Below, piece after piece: positions 1 to 5,682 of a DNA stretch of 7,375 bases. Position 1 is the first letter of the stretch; every line of letters begins with the position of its first letter. Position numbers and translations under genes: made by a program. Source of the DNA: Clostridiales bacterium (GTDB lineage Bacteria; Bacillota; Clostridia; Christensenellales; Aristaeellaceae); assembly GCA_019409045.1 (NCBI GenBank), contig DXVG01000085.1:1-7375 (forward strand). The letters run 5' to 3'. The notes beneath the pieces were generated by a model. That model was not told the DNA's origin. It did not search any database and worked only from the letters and a program-made list of their open reading frames with translations.

Positions 1-52
1 TTCTTTTCTTTCGGAAGTGATTTTTGCGTTTGGGGGCTTTGTCAGCGGCCTG

Positions 53-84
53 AGGCTCATCGGATGCATCCGGTGAGCCTTTTT
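53..84 (+). terminator. Rho-independent terminator of an off-window plus-strand gene
   Basis: A 12-bp stem (53-64 with 69-80, containing one T-G wobble) closes on a TGCA loop and is followed directly by five T residues (80-84, the first also the last stem base). The T-tail is only on the plus-strand side; read on the minus strand the hairpin is followed by CAGGCCGC, so it is a poor terminator for the ABC permease gene that ends at 93. It most likely ends a plus-strand gene lying left of the window. A plus-strand frame reading L-F-F-R-K and then TGA at 18-20 could be the tail of that gene, but five residues are too few to call. Confidence 0.6.
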
Positions 85-92
85 AGCGCGGC

Positions 93-1703
93 CTAGGGCT
101 GCATGTTTGCCACCCAGCGCTCTGCGCGGGCGCGCAGCAGCGCGTACAGCGCGGCGCAGGCCAGCGCCAGCGCGGCGGTGAACAGCGCGGGCACGGTCAT
201 GCCGTCGCCCTGCGGGAAGTACAGCGCCAGCGCCATGCCGCCGTAGCAGAGCACCATGGACGCGATGACCGCCACCAGCACGCCGGAGCTGTTCTTGGCC
301 ACCTTGGCCTCGCTGGTCCAGTCAAAGCGCGGGAACCGGCAGTTGACGATCAGCCCCAGGAGCGCGCAGAACGCGCCCATCAGAAGCGGCATCAGCAGCA
401 GCACCGCAAGCGCCATGCCGCGCGCGCGAAACAGCCACGCGAGCACGAGCGAGTCGATCACGGCAAAGGGCGCGAACAGCTGCAGGTTCAGCCACAGCTT
501 GGGCATGAGCCAGTCGCGCGGGGCGACGGGCAGCGACTTGATCAGCCACAGGCTCTTGCCCTCGAGCGACACGGAGCACGCCGTGGTCGGCACGATGCCG
601 ATCAGCCAGCTCACCAGAAACGGCAGCGCCACCATGGGCATGTCGCCCAGCGCCTCCCAGCCCAGCAGCGTCACCAGCGTCTCCACCGGCACAAACGCCG
701 CCAGCGCGATCACCGCGATCAGCGACAGCACCGGGCCGAACGCGCTGTTGAGCACATAGCTGTTGATGGACAGGAAGTGCCGCCACTCGCGTAAGAGCAG
801 CGCGGCGCGGGCGCTGCGGCGCTTCTGCCTGCCCAGCACGAAGCGCTTTTTGCTCGTCCGCGCGGTGAGGAACGAATTGATGCGCACGAAGAAGCGGCCA
901 AACAGCGCCCCCGCCAGCAGGATGGCCGCCAGCGACGCGCCCACATAGAGCAGAAGCGCCGCAACATCGCCGCCCAGCACGGCGCGCTCATAGAGGCCGG
1001 CGAGTGGGTAGATACGCTCAAAGAAGTCGCCAAGCCCGCGGGCAAAGTCGAGGAACATCTCCACATTGGCGGCGGTGGAGCTCAGGTAGCTTGAGCCGAC
1101 CACCACGCCGATGAGCGCCACGAACATCAGCGCAAGGCCCGCGTAGCGCAGGCGCTTGATGGACGCGCCCGCCAGCGCCACCAGCGCGCCCAGCAGCGAA
1201 GCCAGCACCGCCGGGATCATCGGCACGGCCAGCGCGCTGAGTATGTAGGCCACATAGAACATCGGCGCGGGATGGGCGAACATGGCGTAGGCAACGCCGC
1301 CGGGGAGGAAGATCAGCAGCGTGAACAGGAGGTTCATGCCGTAGATCTTGAGCACGCGCGCCGTAGCCACCGTCCGCGCCGGGATGGGCAGGGAGAGGAG
1401 CATATCCAGATCGCGGGCGCCAAAGAGCGCGTCCGGGGCCTTGACGATGGTGGTGATCAGCGCCGTCAGCGCCACCACGGACGCCAGCATCACCGGAAAG
1501 ACGCAAAGCGCGCCGATGCTGTCCAGCGCGTAGGCGATGCCCAGGCAGTAGGCAAAGGCCACGCCCAGCGCCGCCACGCCGCCCAGAAGGATGAGCGCCA
1601 GCAGCCATTTGGCGCCGCGGCGGCGCGCGGGGTCGTTCAGGCGGCGGTTGATGCCCAGGAGCTCCAGCCTGTTCAGCCGCAGAAGCAGTCGCAGCTTGCT
1701 CAT
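93..1703 (-). CDS. ABC-2-like exporter permease, two-halved, about 12 TM segments
   Basis: This is a 536-residue integral membrane protein, the likely transmembrane partner of the ATPase encoded just upstream. I chose the ATG at 1703 (protein begins MSKLRLLLRL) because it overlaps the ATPase stop codon as ATGA. A longer reading from 1814 would add an Arg-rich, non-membrane leader that is only the ATPase gene in another frame. Hydrophobic stretches lie near residues 33-58, 65-88, 122-141, 147-180 (probably two), 187-205, 250-270, 320-342, 355-375, 408-425, 430-453, 473-495 and 503-523. A basic linker (about 280-300, rich in K and R) separates two halves. Each half has a similar loop: LLSLPIPARTVATARVLK (about 102-119) and LIKSLPVAPRDWLMPK (about 387-402). 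The segment NCRFPRFDW (454-462) resembles a conserved region of Firmicutes ABC-2-type permeases as I remember them. The substrate cannot be told from sequence. Translation is probably coupled to the ATPase, since its own ribosome site is weak. Confidence 0.85.
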   Translation of the reverse strand: MSKLRLLLRLNRLELLGINRRLNDPARRRGAKWLLALILLGGVAALGVAFAYCLGIAYALDSIGALCVFPVMLASVVALTALITTIVKAPDALFGARDLDMLLSLPIPARTVATARVLKIYGMNLLFTLLIFLPGGVAYAMFAHPAPMFYVAYILSALAVPMIPAVLASLLGALVALAGASIKRLRYAGLALMFVALIGVVVGSSYLSSTAANVEMFLDFARGLGDFFERIYPLAGLYERAVLGGDVAALLLYVGASLAAILLAGALFGRFFVRINSFLTARTSKKRFVLGRQKRRSARAALLLREWRHFLSINSYVLNSAFGPVLSLIAVIALAAFVPVETLVTLLGWEALGDMPMVALPFLVSWLIGIVPTTACSVSLEGKSLWLIKSLPVAPRDWLMPKLWLNLQLFAPFAVIDSLVLAWLFRARGMALAVLLLMPLLMGAFCALLGLIVNCRFPRFDWTSEAKVAKNSSGVLVAVIASMVLCYGGMALALYFPQGDGMTVPALFTAALALACAALYALLRARAERWVANMQP

Positions 1704-2410
1704 TGCTCGATCAACTCCAGGAACAGCTCCTCCAGCGAGCCGTCGCCGCGCACCTTGTCGGTGTCGCCGAAGGCCGCGAGGCGGCCGTCTTTGATGATGG
1801 CGACCTTGTCGCACAGCTTTTCCGCCACGTCCAGCACATGCGTGGAGAAGAACACCGCGCCGCCGCGGTCGCAGAGGGCGCGCATCTGCTCCTTGAAGGC
1901 GTGCGCGGCCACGGGGTCGAGGCCGACGAACGGCTCGTCGAGCACCAGCAGCTTCGGATCGTGGATCAGCGCGCCCATCAGCGCCAACTTCTGCTTCATG
2001 CCGTGGGAGAACGAGCCGATGGCGTCGCCCAGGTTGCCCGTCAGGCCGAACAGCTCGCCGTATTCGCGCGTGCGCGCCTCGCGCGCGTCCGCGTCCACGC
2101 CGTACACGTCCGATACGAAGTTCAGGTACTGCATGCCGGTGAGGTAGTCGTACAGGTCGGGATTATCCGGCACATAGGCGAGTATCTCCTTGCAGGCGAT
2201 GGGCTCGCGGCGCACGGAGTGGCCGCCGATCCATATATCGCCCTCGTCAAAGTCCAGCACGCCCGCCAGGGCGCGGATGGTGGTGGTCTTGCCCGCGCCG
2301 TTCGGGCCGATGAATCCCACGATGGAGCCCGGCTCCACGCGCAGGGAAAGGTGATCCACCGCGCGCTTGCCGCCCTTGTAGGTCTTCGAAAAATTGCGGA
2401 TCTCCAACAT
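1700..2410 (-). CDS. ABC transporter ATP-binding protein, EcsA-like
   Basis: A 236-residue, single-domain ATPase of usual length that should sit on the cytoplasmic face and drive the permease encoded next. Visible motifs are Walker A GPNGAGKT (35-42), signature SFSHGMKQK (133-141, a variant of LSGGQ), Walker B KLLVLDEP (153-160, with D158 and E159), D-loop GLDP (163-166) and the switch histidine in STH (H191). The Q-loop position reads YVPDNPDLY (79-87), with no glutamine. Such P-D/E-x-P forms are, to my knowledge, common in EcsA-type and related exporters and need not mean loss of activity. The start has a strong ribosome site, AAGGAGGG at 2424-2417, seven bases (GAAGAAC-like spacer) before ATG. 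The stop codon TGA overlaps the permease ATG. It could serve export of a peptide, lipid or drug; nothing here decides which. Confidence 0.93.
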   Translation of the reverse strand: MLEIRNFSKTYKGGKRAVDHLSLRVEPGSIVGFIGPNGAGKTTTIRALAGVLDFDEGDIWIGGHSVRREPIACKEILAYVPDNPDLYDYLTGMQYLNFVSDVYGVDADAREARTREYGELFGLTGNLGDAIGSFSHGMKQKLALMGALIHDPKLLVLDEPFVGLDPVAAHAFKEQMRALCDRGGAVFFSTHVLDVAEKLCDKVAIIKDGRLAAFGDTDKVRGDGSLEELFLELIEQ

Positions 2411-2431
2411 GTTCTTCCCTCCTTATGAGAC

Positions 2432-2445
2432 GGTATTATAATACC
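2432..2445. promoter_or_regulatory. 14-bp perfect palindrome over the -10 box, possible operator
   Basis: GGTATTATAATACC is its own reverse complement and carries TATAAT on both strands. It coincides with the -10 region of the ABC operon promoter, where a bound repressor would block transcription. No regulator of the kind that usually sits beside such exporters (GntR or PadR type) is in the window, and AT-rich palindromes around -10 boxes also arise by chance. Confidence 0.35.
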
Positions 2446-2464
2446 CCCCCCCGAAAAAAATCAA
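2435..2464 (-). promoter_or_regulatory. Promoter of the ABC operon with G9 tract in the spacer
   Basis: On the minus strand, TTGATT (2464-2459) and a perfect TATAAT (2440-2435) are separated by 18 bp. The predicted start near 2428 gives a leader of about 18 nt that still includes the AAGGAGGG ribosome site. The spacer holds nine consecutive G (C run at 2444-2452 on the plus strand) next to an A/T run (2454-2460). The -10 box lies inside the perfect palindrome GGTATTATAATACC (2432-2445), which would also suit a dimeric repressor. The boxes are seen in the sequence; activity is inferred. Confidence 0.6.
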
Positions 2465-2476
2465 TAAATGCAGTGT

Positions 2477-2502
2477 AAAAACCTGCTTAGAGGCGCTCAG
2501 GT
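2477..2502 (-). terminator. Weak possible terminator of the AraC-family gene
   Basis: On the minus strand, ACCTG (2502-2498) can pair with CAGGT (2485-2481) across a 12-base loop, followed by four more T. The stem is only 5 bp and overlaps the stop codon (2499-2497), so this is a weak candidate. A further run of seven T lies at 2460-2454 but falls within the next promoter. If termination is poor, transcription from the AraC gene would run into the ABC operon. Confidence 0.28.
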
Positions 2503-3396
2503 GTCGCCCACGGCGCGCGAACGATACGCGCGGGGGGAGACGCCGAAGAAGCGGCGGAAGGTGCGGGAGAAGTTGCTGGGGCTGTCAAAGCCGCAGGCCG
2601 CGGCCACCTGCGAGACGCTGAGGTCGGGCTGCTCGCGCAGCAGCTGCGCGCCGCGCATGACGCGAAACTGTATCAGGAATTGCACGGGCGACATGCGCAG
2701 CGCGCGCCCAAAGCAGCGCAGGCATTCCCGCTGGCTGATGTTGGCCGCGCGCGCGATCTCGCAAAGCGCGATGGGGCGCTCGTAGTTTTCATGGATGAAG
2801 TCCAGCATGGCGCGCAGGCGCTCCGCGTCCCGGTCGGGCGGGGCGGCCTCGCCCGCGTCCGGGGCGAAGCGGCGAAACAGCAGCATGCACACGCGCGTGA
2901 GCGCCTCGCGCACTTCGAACTCGTAGTCGGGCGCTTCCGCTTCGAGGGCGGCAAAGGCGCGGGCACATACCTCCCGCGCGGTCTGGCTCTCCTCCGCGTC
3001 GAAGCGGTAGGTGTCAAACGCGGCGCAGCGCGTGAGCGGCCGCATGTAGCGCGTGGAGAACACGGAATCCTCCGCGCCCGCGATCAGGCGCGGGCTGAAC
3101 ACCAGCGCGCGTATCTCGCAACGGTCGTCGGTGTCGCCGCAGTGGAGCGTTCCGGCGTTGAAGGCCACGCAGTCGCCCGCGCGCAGAAGGAGCGTCTTTG
3201 AGGGCACGCGCACGCGCGCCGTTCCCGAGGCGACGAGCCATAGCTCCATTTCCTCGTGCCAGTGCCACGGGACGCAGCTATCCGGCGCGGCGGTGTAGCG
3301 CGTAACGTAGCCCGCGCAGGGAAACTCCGGCGTGCCGTGGGGCTTGAGCTCCCTGCGCGTGCGGTCGATGTTGACGATGCAGGGCGGCGTGGGCAT
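2497..3396 (-). CDS. AraC-family regulator with N-terminal cupin sensor
   Basis: A 299-residue cytoplasmic transcription factor of typical AraC/XylS length. Residues about 25-100 form a cupin-like ligand domain: PWHWHEEMELWLVASG (43-58), with H45 and H47, then the LLRAGDCVAFNAGTLHC stretch (70-86) typical of these beta-barrels. Residues about 195-295 hold the double helix-turn-helix domain: the first HTH near 208-230 (IALCEIARAANISQRECL) and the second near 258-288, ending in the family signature GFDSPSNFSRTFRRFFGVSP (269-288). The ATG at 3396 has a ribosome site, AGAGGTG (3410-3404), seven bases upstream. The gene is transcribed divergently from the MFS/PHP operon and shares a 122-bp control region with it, so it is probably the local regulator of that operon and perhaps of itself. 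The ligand is unknown; cupin-AraC proteins commonly bind sugars or sugar derivatives, but that is family knowledge, not seen here. Confidence 0.93.
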   Translation of the reverse strand: MPTPPCIVNIDRTRRELKPHGTPEFPCAGYVTRYTAAPDSCVPWHWHEEMELWLVASGTARVRVPSKTLLLRAGDCVAFNAGTLHCGDTDDRCEIRALVFSPRLIAGAEDSVFSTRYMRPLTRCAAFDTYRFDAEESQTAREVCARAFAALEAEAPDYEFEVREALTRVCMLLFRRFAPDAGEAAPPDRDAERLRAMLDFIHENYERPIALCEIARAANISQRECLRCFGRALRMSPVQFLIQFRVMRGAQLLREQPDLSVSQVAAACGFDSPSNFSRTFRRFFGVSPRAYRSRAVGDT

Positions 3397-3412
3397 CGGG
3401 TTTCACCTCTTT

Positions 3413-3464
3413 GGCGATTTTTTTACAGTATACGGCGAAAAAAGGCTTGCGTCAAGGCGATTTT
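3413..3464. repeat. Paired direct repeat GGCGATTTT, possible regulator half-sites
   Basis: Two exact 9-bp copies, at 3413-3421 and 3456-3464, have start points 43 bp apart and the same orientation. Same-orientation half-sites on one face of the helix are typical of AraC-family binding. Nearby GGCG words (3434-3437, 3465-3468 region) are partial matches only. The link to the adjacent regulator is inferred. Confidence 0.4.
3427..3455 (-). promoter_or_regulatory. Sigma-70-type promoter of the AraC-family gene
   Basis: On the minus strand TTGACG (3455-3450) and TATACT (3432-3427) are 17 bp apart, each matching five of six consensus bases. The predicted start near 3420 leaves a leader of about 25 nt with the AGAGGTG ribosome site. 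One GGCGATTTT copy (3413-3421) falls at the start site and the other (3456-3464) abuts the -35 box, a placement that would suit self-repression. Confidence 0.65.
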
Positions 3465-3475
3465 GGCGCTATTCT
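3447..3475 (+). promoter_or_regulatory. Weak candidate promoter of the MFS/PHP operon
   Basis: TTGCGT (3447-3452) and TATTCT (3470-3475) are 17 bp apart, with three and four matches to the consensus. The weak -35 box would suit a promoter that needs an activator. It overlaps the opposing -35 box of the AraC gene, so the two promoters probably compete for polymerase. A leader of about 37 nt would precede the MFS start at 3519. Confidence 0.35.
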
Positions 3476-3507
3476 ATCTATGCAAGCATCAGATAAGCAA
3501 TGCGCTC

Positions 3508-3513
3508 GGAGGG
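3508..3513 (+). promoter_or_regulatory. Ribosome binding site fixing the MFS start
   Basis: GGAGGG at 3508-3513 lies five bases before the ATG at 3519. The frame stays open upstream to an ATG at 3411, but that start would lie inside the AraC promoter and ribosome site region, has no comparable ribosome site, and would add 36 polar residues before the first membrane helix. Confidence 0.75.
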
Positions 3514-3518
3514 TCTGT

Positions 3519-4712
3519 ATGGTTCATTTGCTTCTGGCCGTCATCTACCTCGCGTTCATAAGCCTCGGGCTGCCGGACGCGCTGCTGGGCTCGGCATGGC
3601 CCGCCATGCGCGTGCAGTTCGACGTGCCCGTGCACTTTTCGGGCGTCATATTCACGATCATCGCGCTGGGCACGGTGGTCTCCAGCCTGCAAAGCGACCG
3701 CCTGACGCGCCGGCTCGGCGCGGGCAAGGTGACCGCGCTGAGCGTGCTGACCACGGCGGCGGCGCTGTGGGGCTTCTCGGTGAGCGGGTCGTTCCCGGAG
3801 CTGTGCCTGTGGGCGATCCCCTACGGGCTGGGCGCGGGCAGCGTGGACGCGGCGCTGAACAACTATGTGGCGCTGCACTTTGCCGGGCGGCACATGAGCT
3901 GGCTGCACTGCATGTGGGGCGTGGGCGCATCGCTCGGCCCGGGCATCATGGAGCGCGCGCTGACCGGCGGGCAGGGCTGGAACATGGGCTATCGGTACAT
4001 CGCGATATTGCAGTTTGGCCTGACGGCGGCGCTGTTTCTGAGCCTGCCGCTGTGGAAGCGCCGCCGCGCCGGGCGCGCGGAGGGCGGGACCGCGCGAGGC
4101 GAGCGGCTCACGCTTCGGGGCGCGCTGCGCATCCCCGGGGTCGCGCAGATCATGGCGGCGTTTTTCTGCTACTGCGCGCTGGAGCAGACCGTGTCCTTGT
4201 GGGCGAGCAGCTATCTGGTGATGGCGCGGGGCATGTCGGTGGAGGCGGCGGCCGGATACGCGAGCCTTTTCTTCCTGGGCATCACGGCCGGGCGCGCGCT
4301 CAGCGGCTTTCTGACGCTGCGCTTCAGCGACGCGCAGATGACGCGCATCGGCCAGGCGCTCATACTGGCGGGCATCGCGGCGCTGCTCGTGCCCGCGGGG
4401 ACGGGCATGGCGCTGGCGGGGCTTGCGCTGACGGGACTGGGCTGCGCGCCGATCTATCCCTCCATCATACACGCCACGCCGCAGCGCTTCGGCGAGGAGC
4501 GCTCGCAGGCCGTGATCGGCATCGAAATGGCGACCGCCTATGTGGGCACCTGCGCGATGCCGCCGCTGTTCGGGCTGATCGCCGACCGCCTGTCCGTGGC
4601 GCTGTTGCCCGCATTTTTGCTGGTCGTGCTGGCGGTGATGGTGATCGCGCACGAGCGCATGCTGCAAAAGACAGCGCCGCACGAGGCGGGCTGCGAAGGG
4701 AGGGCGACATGA
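3519..4712 (+). CDS. MFS transporter, FucP-like group
   Basis: A 397-residue major facilitator superfamily permease with the usual 12 hydrophobic segments and a basic central loop (about 180-200, KRRRAGRAEGG). The first helix begins at once (MVHLLLAVIYLAFISLGLPD). Loop 2-3 has the MFS motif-A-like SDRLTRRLGAGK (59-70). GSVDAALNNYVALH (107-120) and WLHCMWGVGASLGP (128-141) in the N-half, and GLGCAPIYPSIIHATPQRFG (306-325) in the C-half, resemble conserved stretches of the fucose-permease-like group of Firmicutes transporters as I recall them. Substrate and direction (uptake or efflux) cannot be read from sequence. It is the first gene of an operon: its TGA overlaps the PHP ATG (4709-4712), and it faces an AraC-family regulator. 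That context suggests an inducible transporter whose substrate, or a derivative, is the regulator's ligand (inference). Confidence 0.88.
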   Translation: MVHLLLAVIYLAFISLGLPDALLGSAWPAMRVQFDVPVHFSGVIFTIIALGTVVSSLQSDRLTRRLGAGKVTALSVLTTAAALWGFSVSGSFPELCLWAIPYGLGAGSVDAALNNYVALHFAGRHMSWLHCMWGVGASLGPGIMERALTGGQGWNMGYRYIAILQFGLTAALFLSLPLWKRRRAGRAEGGTARGERLTLRGALRIPGVAQIMAAFFCYCALEQTVSLWASSYLVMARGMSVEAAAGYASLFFLGITAGRALSGFLTLRFSDAQMTRIGQALILAGIAALLVPAGTGMALAGLALTGLGCAPIYPSIIHATPQRFGEERSQAVIGIEMATAYVGTCAMPPLFGLIADRLSVALLPAFLLVVLAVMVIAHERMLQKTAPHEAGCEGRAT

Positions 4713-5620
4713 TCGACCTGCACATGCACAGCATCTACAGCGACGACGGGCAGTTCTCCCCCGCCGCGCTGATGCGGCTGTGCGCAGAGGCGGGCGTGGA
4801 GACCGCATCCGTCACGGACCACAACTGCGCCCGCGCAAACGAGGAGGCCGCGCGCGAGGCGCGGGCGCTGGGCATCCTTTACCTTCCCGGCATCGAGATC
4901 GACTGCTCGTTCGCAGGCGTAGACCTGCACCTGCTGGGCTACGGCATCCACCCCGACGACGCGGCCCTCGCGCGCATCGAGGAGGAGCACTCGCGCCAGT
5001 TCGCGCGGGCCTCCCGCCTGCGGCTCGCCCGCACGCGCGAATTGGGATTCTGCGTGACGGAGGCGGAGATGGAGGCGATCGCGCTCGCCAATGGTCAGCG
5101 CGCCGACAACTGGACGAGTGAGATGTTTGCCGAGGTGCTGCTCGCGCGGCCGGAGTACGCAGACCACCCGCTGCTTCTGCCCTATCGCCCCGGCGGCGCG
5201 CGCGGCGAGAACCCGCTGGTCAACTTCCACTGGGACTTCTACGCGCAGGGCAAGCCGTGCCACGCGCCGATGGAGTGCCCCTCGCTGGAGGAGGCCGTGG
5301 CCGCGATCCGCAGCAGCGGCGGCCTGGCGGTGTTGGCGCATCCCGGCATAAACCTGAAGGGGCGGGAGAGGCTGCTGGGCGGCATCATCGCCCGTGGCGT
5401 GGACGGCATCGAGGCGTTCTGCAGCTATCACACGCCCGAACAGGCGACGCTCTTTCTGCACAGGGCGCGCGCCTACGGCCTGCTCGTCACCTGCGGCAGC
5501 GACTTTCACGGCAAGACCAAGCCCGCCGTGTCGCTGGGCGGACACGGCTGCATGCTCGCGCCGGCGGAGGTGCTCTATCCGCTGCGTCAGGCGCTTTTGC
5601 GCGCCGCGTTGCGCCCGTAG
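4709..5620 (+). CDS. PHP-domain metal-dependent phosphoesterase, TrpH/YciV-like
   Basis: A 303-residue PHP hydrolase, the usual size for the TrpH/YciV (COG0613) group, some of whose members are 3',5'-nucleoside bisphosphatases or 5'-3' exoribonucleases on short RNAs. Metal-site motifs are all present: DLHMHS (H5, H7), SDDG (D12), TDHN (D37, H38), GIEID (E63), LHLLGYG (H74), LAHPG (H211), CSYH (H241) and GSDFHG (D265, H267). Residues about 100-190 form the insert between the first and last metal-binding strands, as in that group. The start at 4709 is supported by AAGGGAGGG (4696-4704) just upstream and by the ATGA overlap with the MFS stop. Co-translation with the MFS gene suggests they act on one substrate, for example import followed by dephosphorylation, but this is inferred. 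PHP proteins are easily misassigned, so the exact substrate remains open. Confidence 0.9.
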   Translation: MIDLHMHSIYSDDGQFSPAALMRLCAEAGVETASVTDHNCARANEEAAREARALGILYLPGIEIDCSFAGVDLHLLGYGIHPDDAALARIEEEHSRQFARASRLRLARTRELGFCVTEAEMEAIALANGQRADNWTSEMFAEVLLARPEYADHPLLLPYRPGGARGENPLVNFHWDFYAQGKPCHAPMECPSLEEAVAAIRSSGGLAVLAHPGINLKGRERLLGGIIARGVDGIEAFCSYHTPEQATLFLHRARAYGLLVTCGSDFHGKTKPAVSLGGHGCMLAPAEVLYPLRQALLRAALRP

Positions 5621-5622
5621 AA

Positions 5623-5672
5623 GCAAGGAAGCCGCCCCGCGTTCCCGTAAAGGGCGCGGGGCGGCTGCTTGC
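5623..5672. terminator. Long GC-rich hairpin between converging genes
   Basis: A perfect 12-bp stem (5630-5641 with 5655-5666; AGCCGCCCCGCG against CGCGGGGCGGCT) is extended outward by GCAAG/CTTGC (5623-5627 with 5668-5672) across a small internal loop, and inward by CCC/GGG. It fills the 62-bp gap between the PHP stop and the stop of the minus-strand gene at 5683. Neither side has a clean U-tract; the minus-strand side (TTCCTTGCTTCT after the stem) is the richer in T. It probably ends or stabilises both transcripts. Confidence 0.65.
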
Positions 5673-5682
5673 CGGCCGGGGT

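Larger units (their letters stand above)
3397..3518. promoter_or_regulatory. Divergent control region between AraC gene and MFS/PHP operon
   Basis: This AT-rich 122-bp gap stands out against the GC-rich genes. It carries a strong minus-strand promoter, a weaker plus-strand promoter overlapping it at the -35 boxes, and a perfect 9-bp direct repeat GGCGATTTT at 3413-3421 and 3456-3464, 43 bp apart (about four helical turns). An inverted repeat CTTG-CGT-CAAG (3446-3456) lies where the two -35 boxes overlap. This is the kind of layout an AraC-type protein would use to govern both directions, but binding is inference. Confidence 0.55.

Noticed and set aside
1..93. An open plus-strand frame (frame 1) from the window edge to a TAG at 94-96
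   Set aside because: It runs through the terminator hairpin and its T-tail, contains no recognisable sequence, and 31 codons open by chance is unremarkable.
1704..1814. Upstream extension of the permease start to an ATG at 1814
   Set aside because: The extra 37 residues are Arg-rich and read through the end of the ATPase gene in another frame; the ATGA overlap at 1703-1700 gives a better start.
1272..2428. Two long plus-strand open frames (1272-2147 and 1703-2428) over the ABC genes
   Set aside because: Both lie opposite genes with unmistakable motifs, lack ribosome sites, and have low-information His/Gln/Arg/Ala-rich products.
3489..4808. A 439-codon open frame on the minus strand opposite the MFS gene
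   Set aside because: It is rich in Arg, Ala, His and Gln, has no hydrophobic segments or motifs, and mirrors a clear MFS gene. Long antisense frames are expected with G/C-biased third codon positions.
4538..5626. A 362-codon open frame on the minus strand opposite the PHP gene
   Set aside because: Composition is that of an antisense shadow, and the plus strand carries every PHP metal-binding motif in a frame with a good ribosome site.
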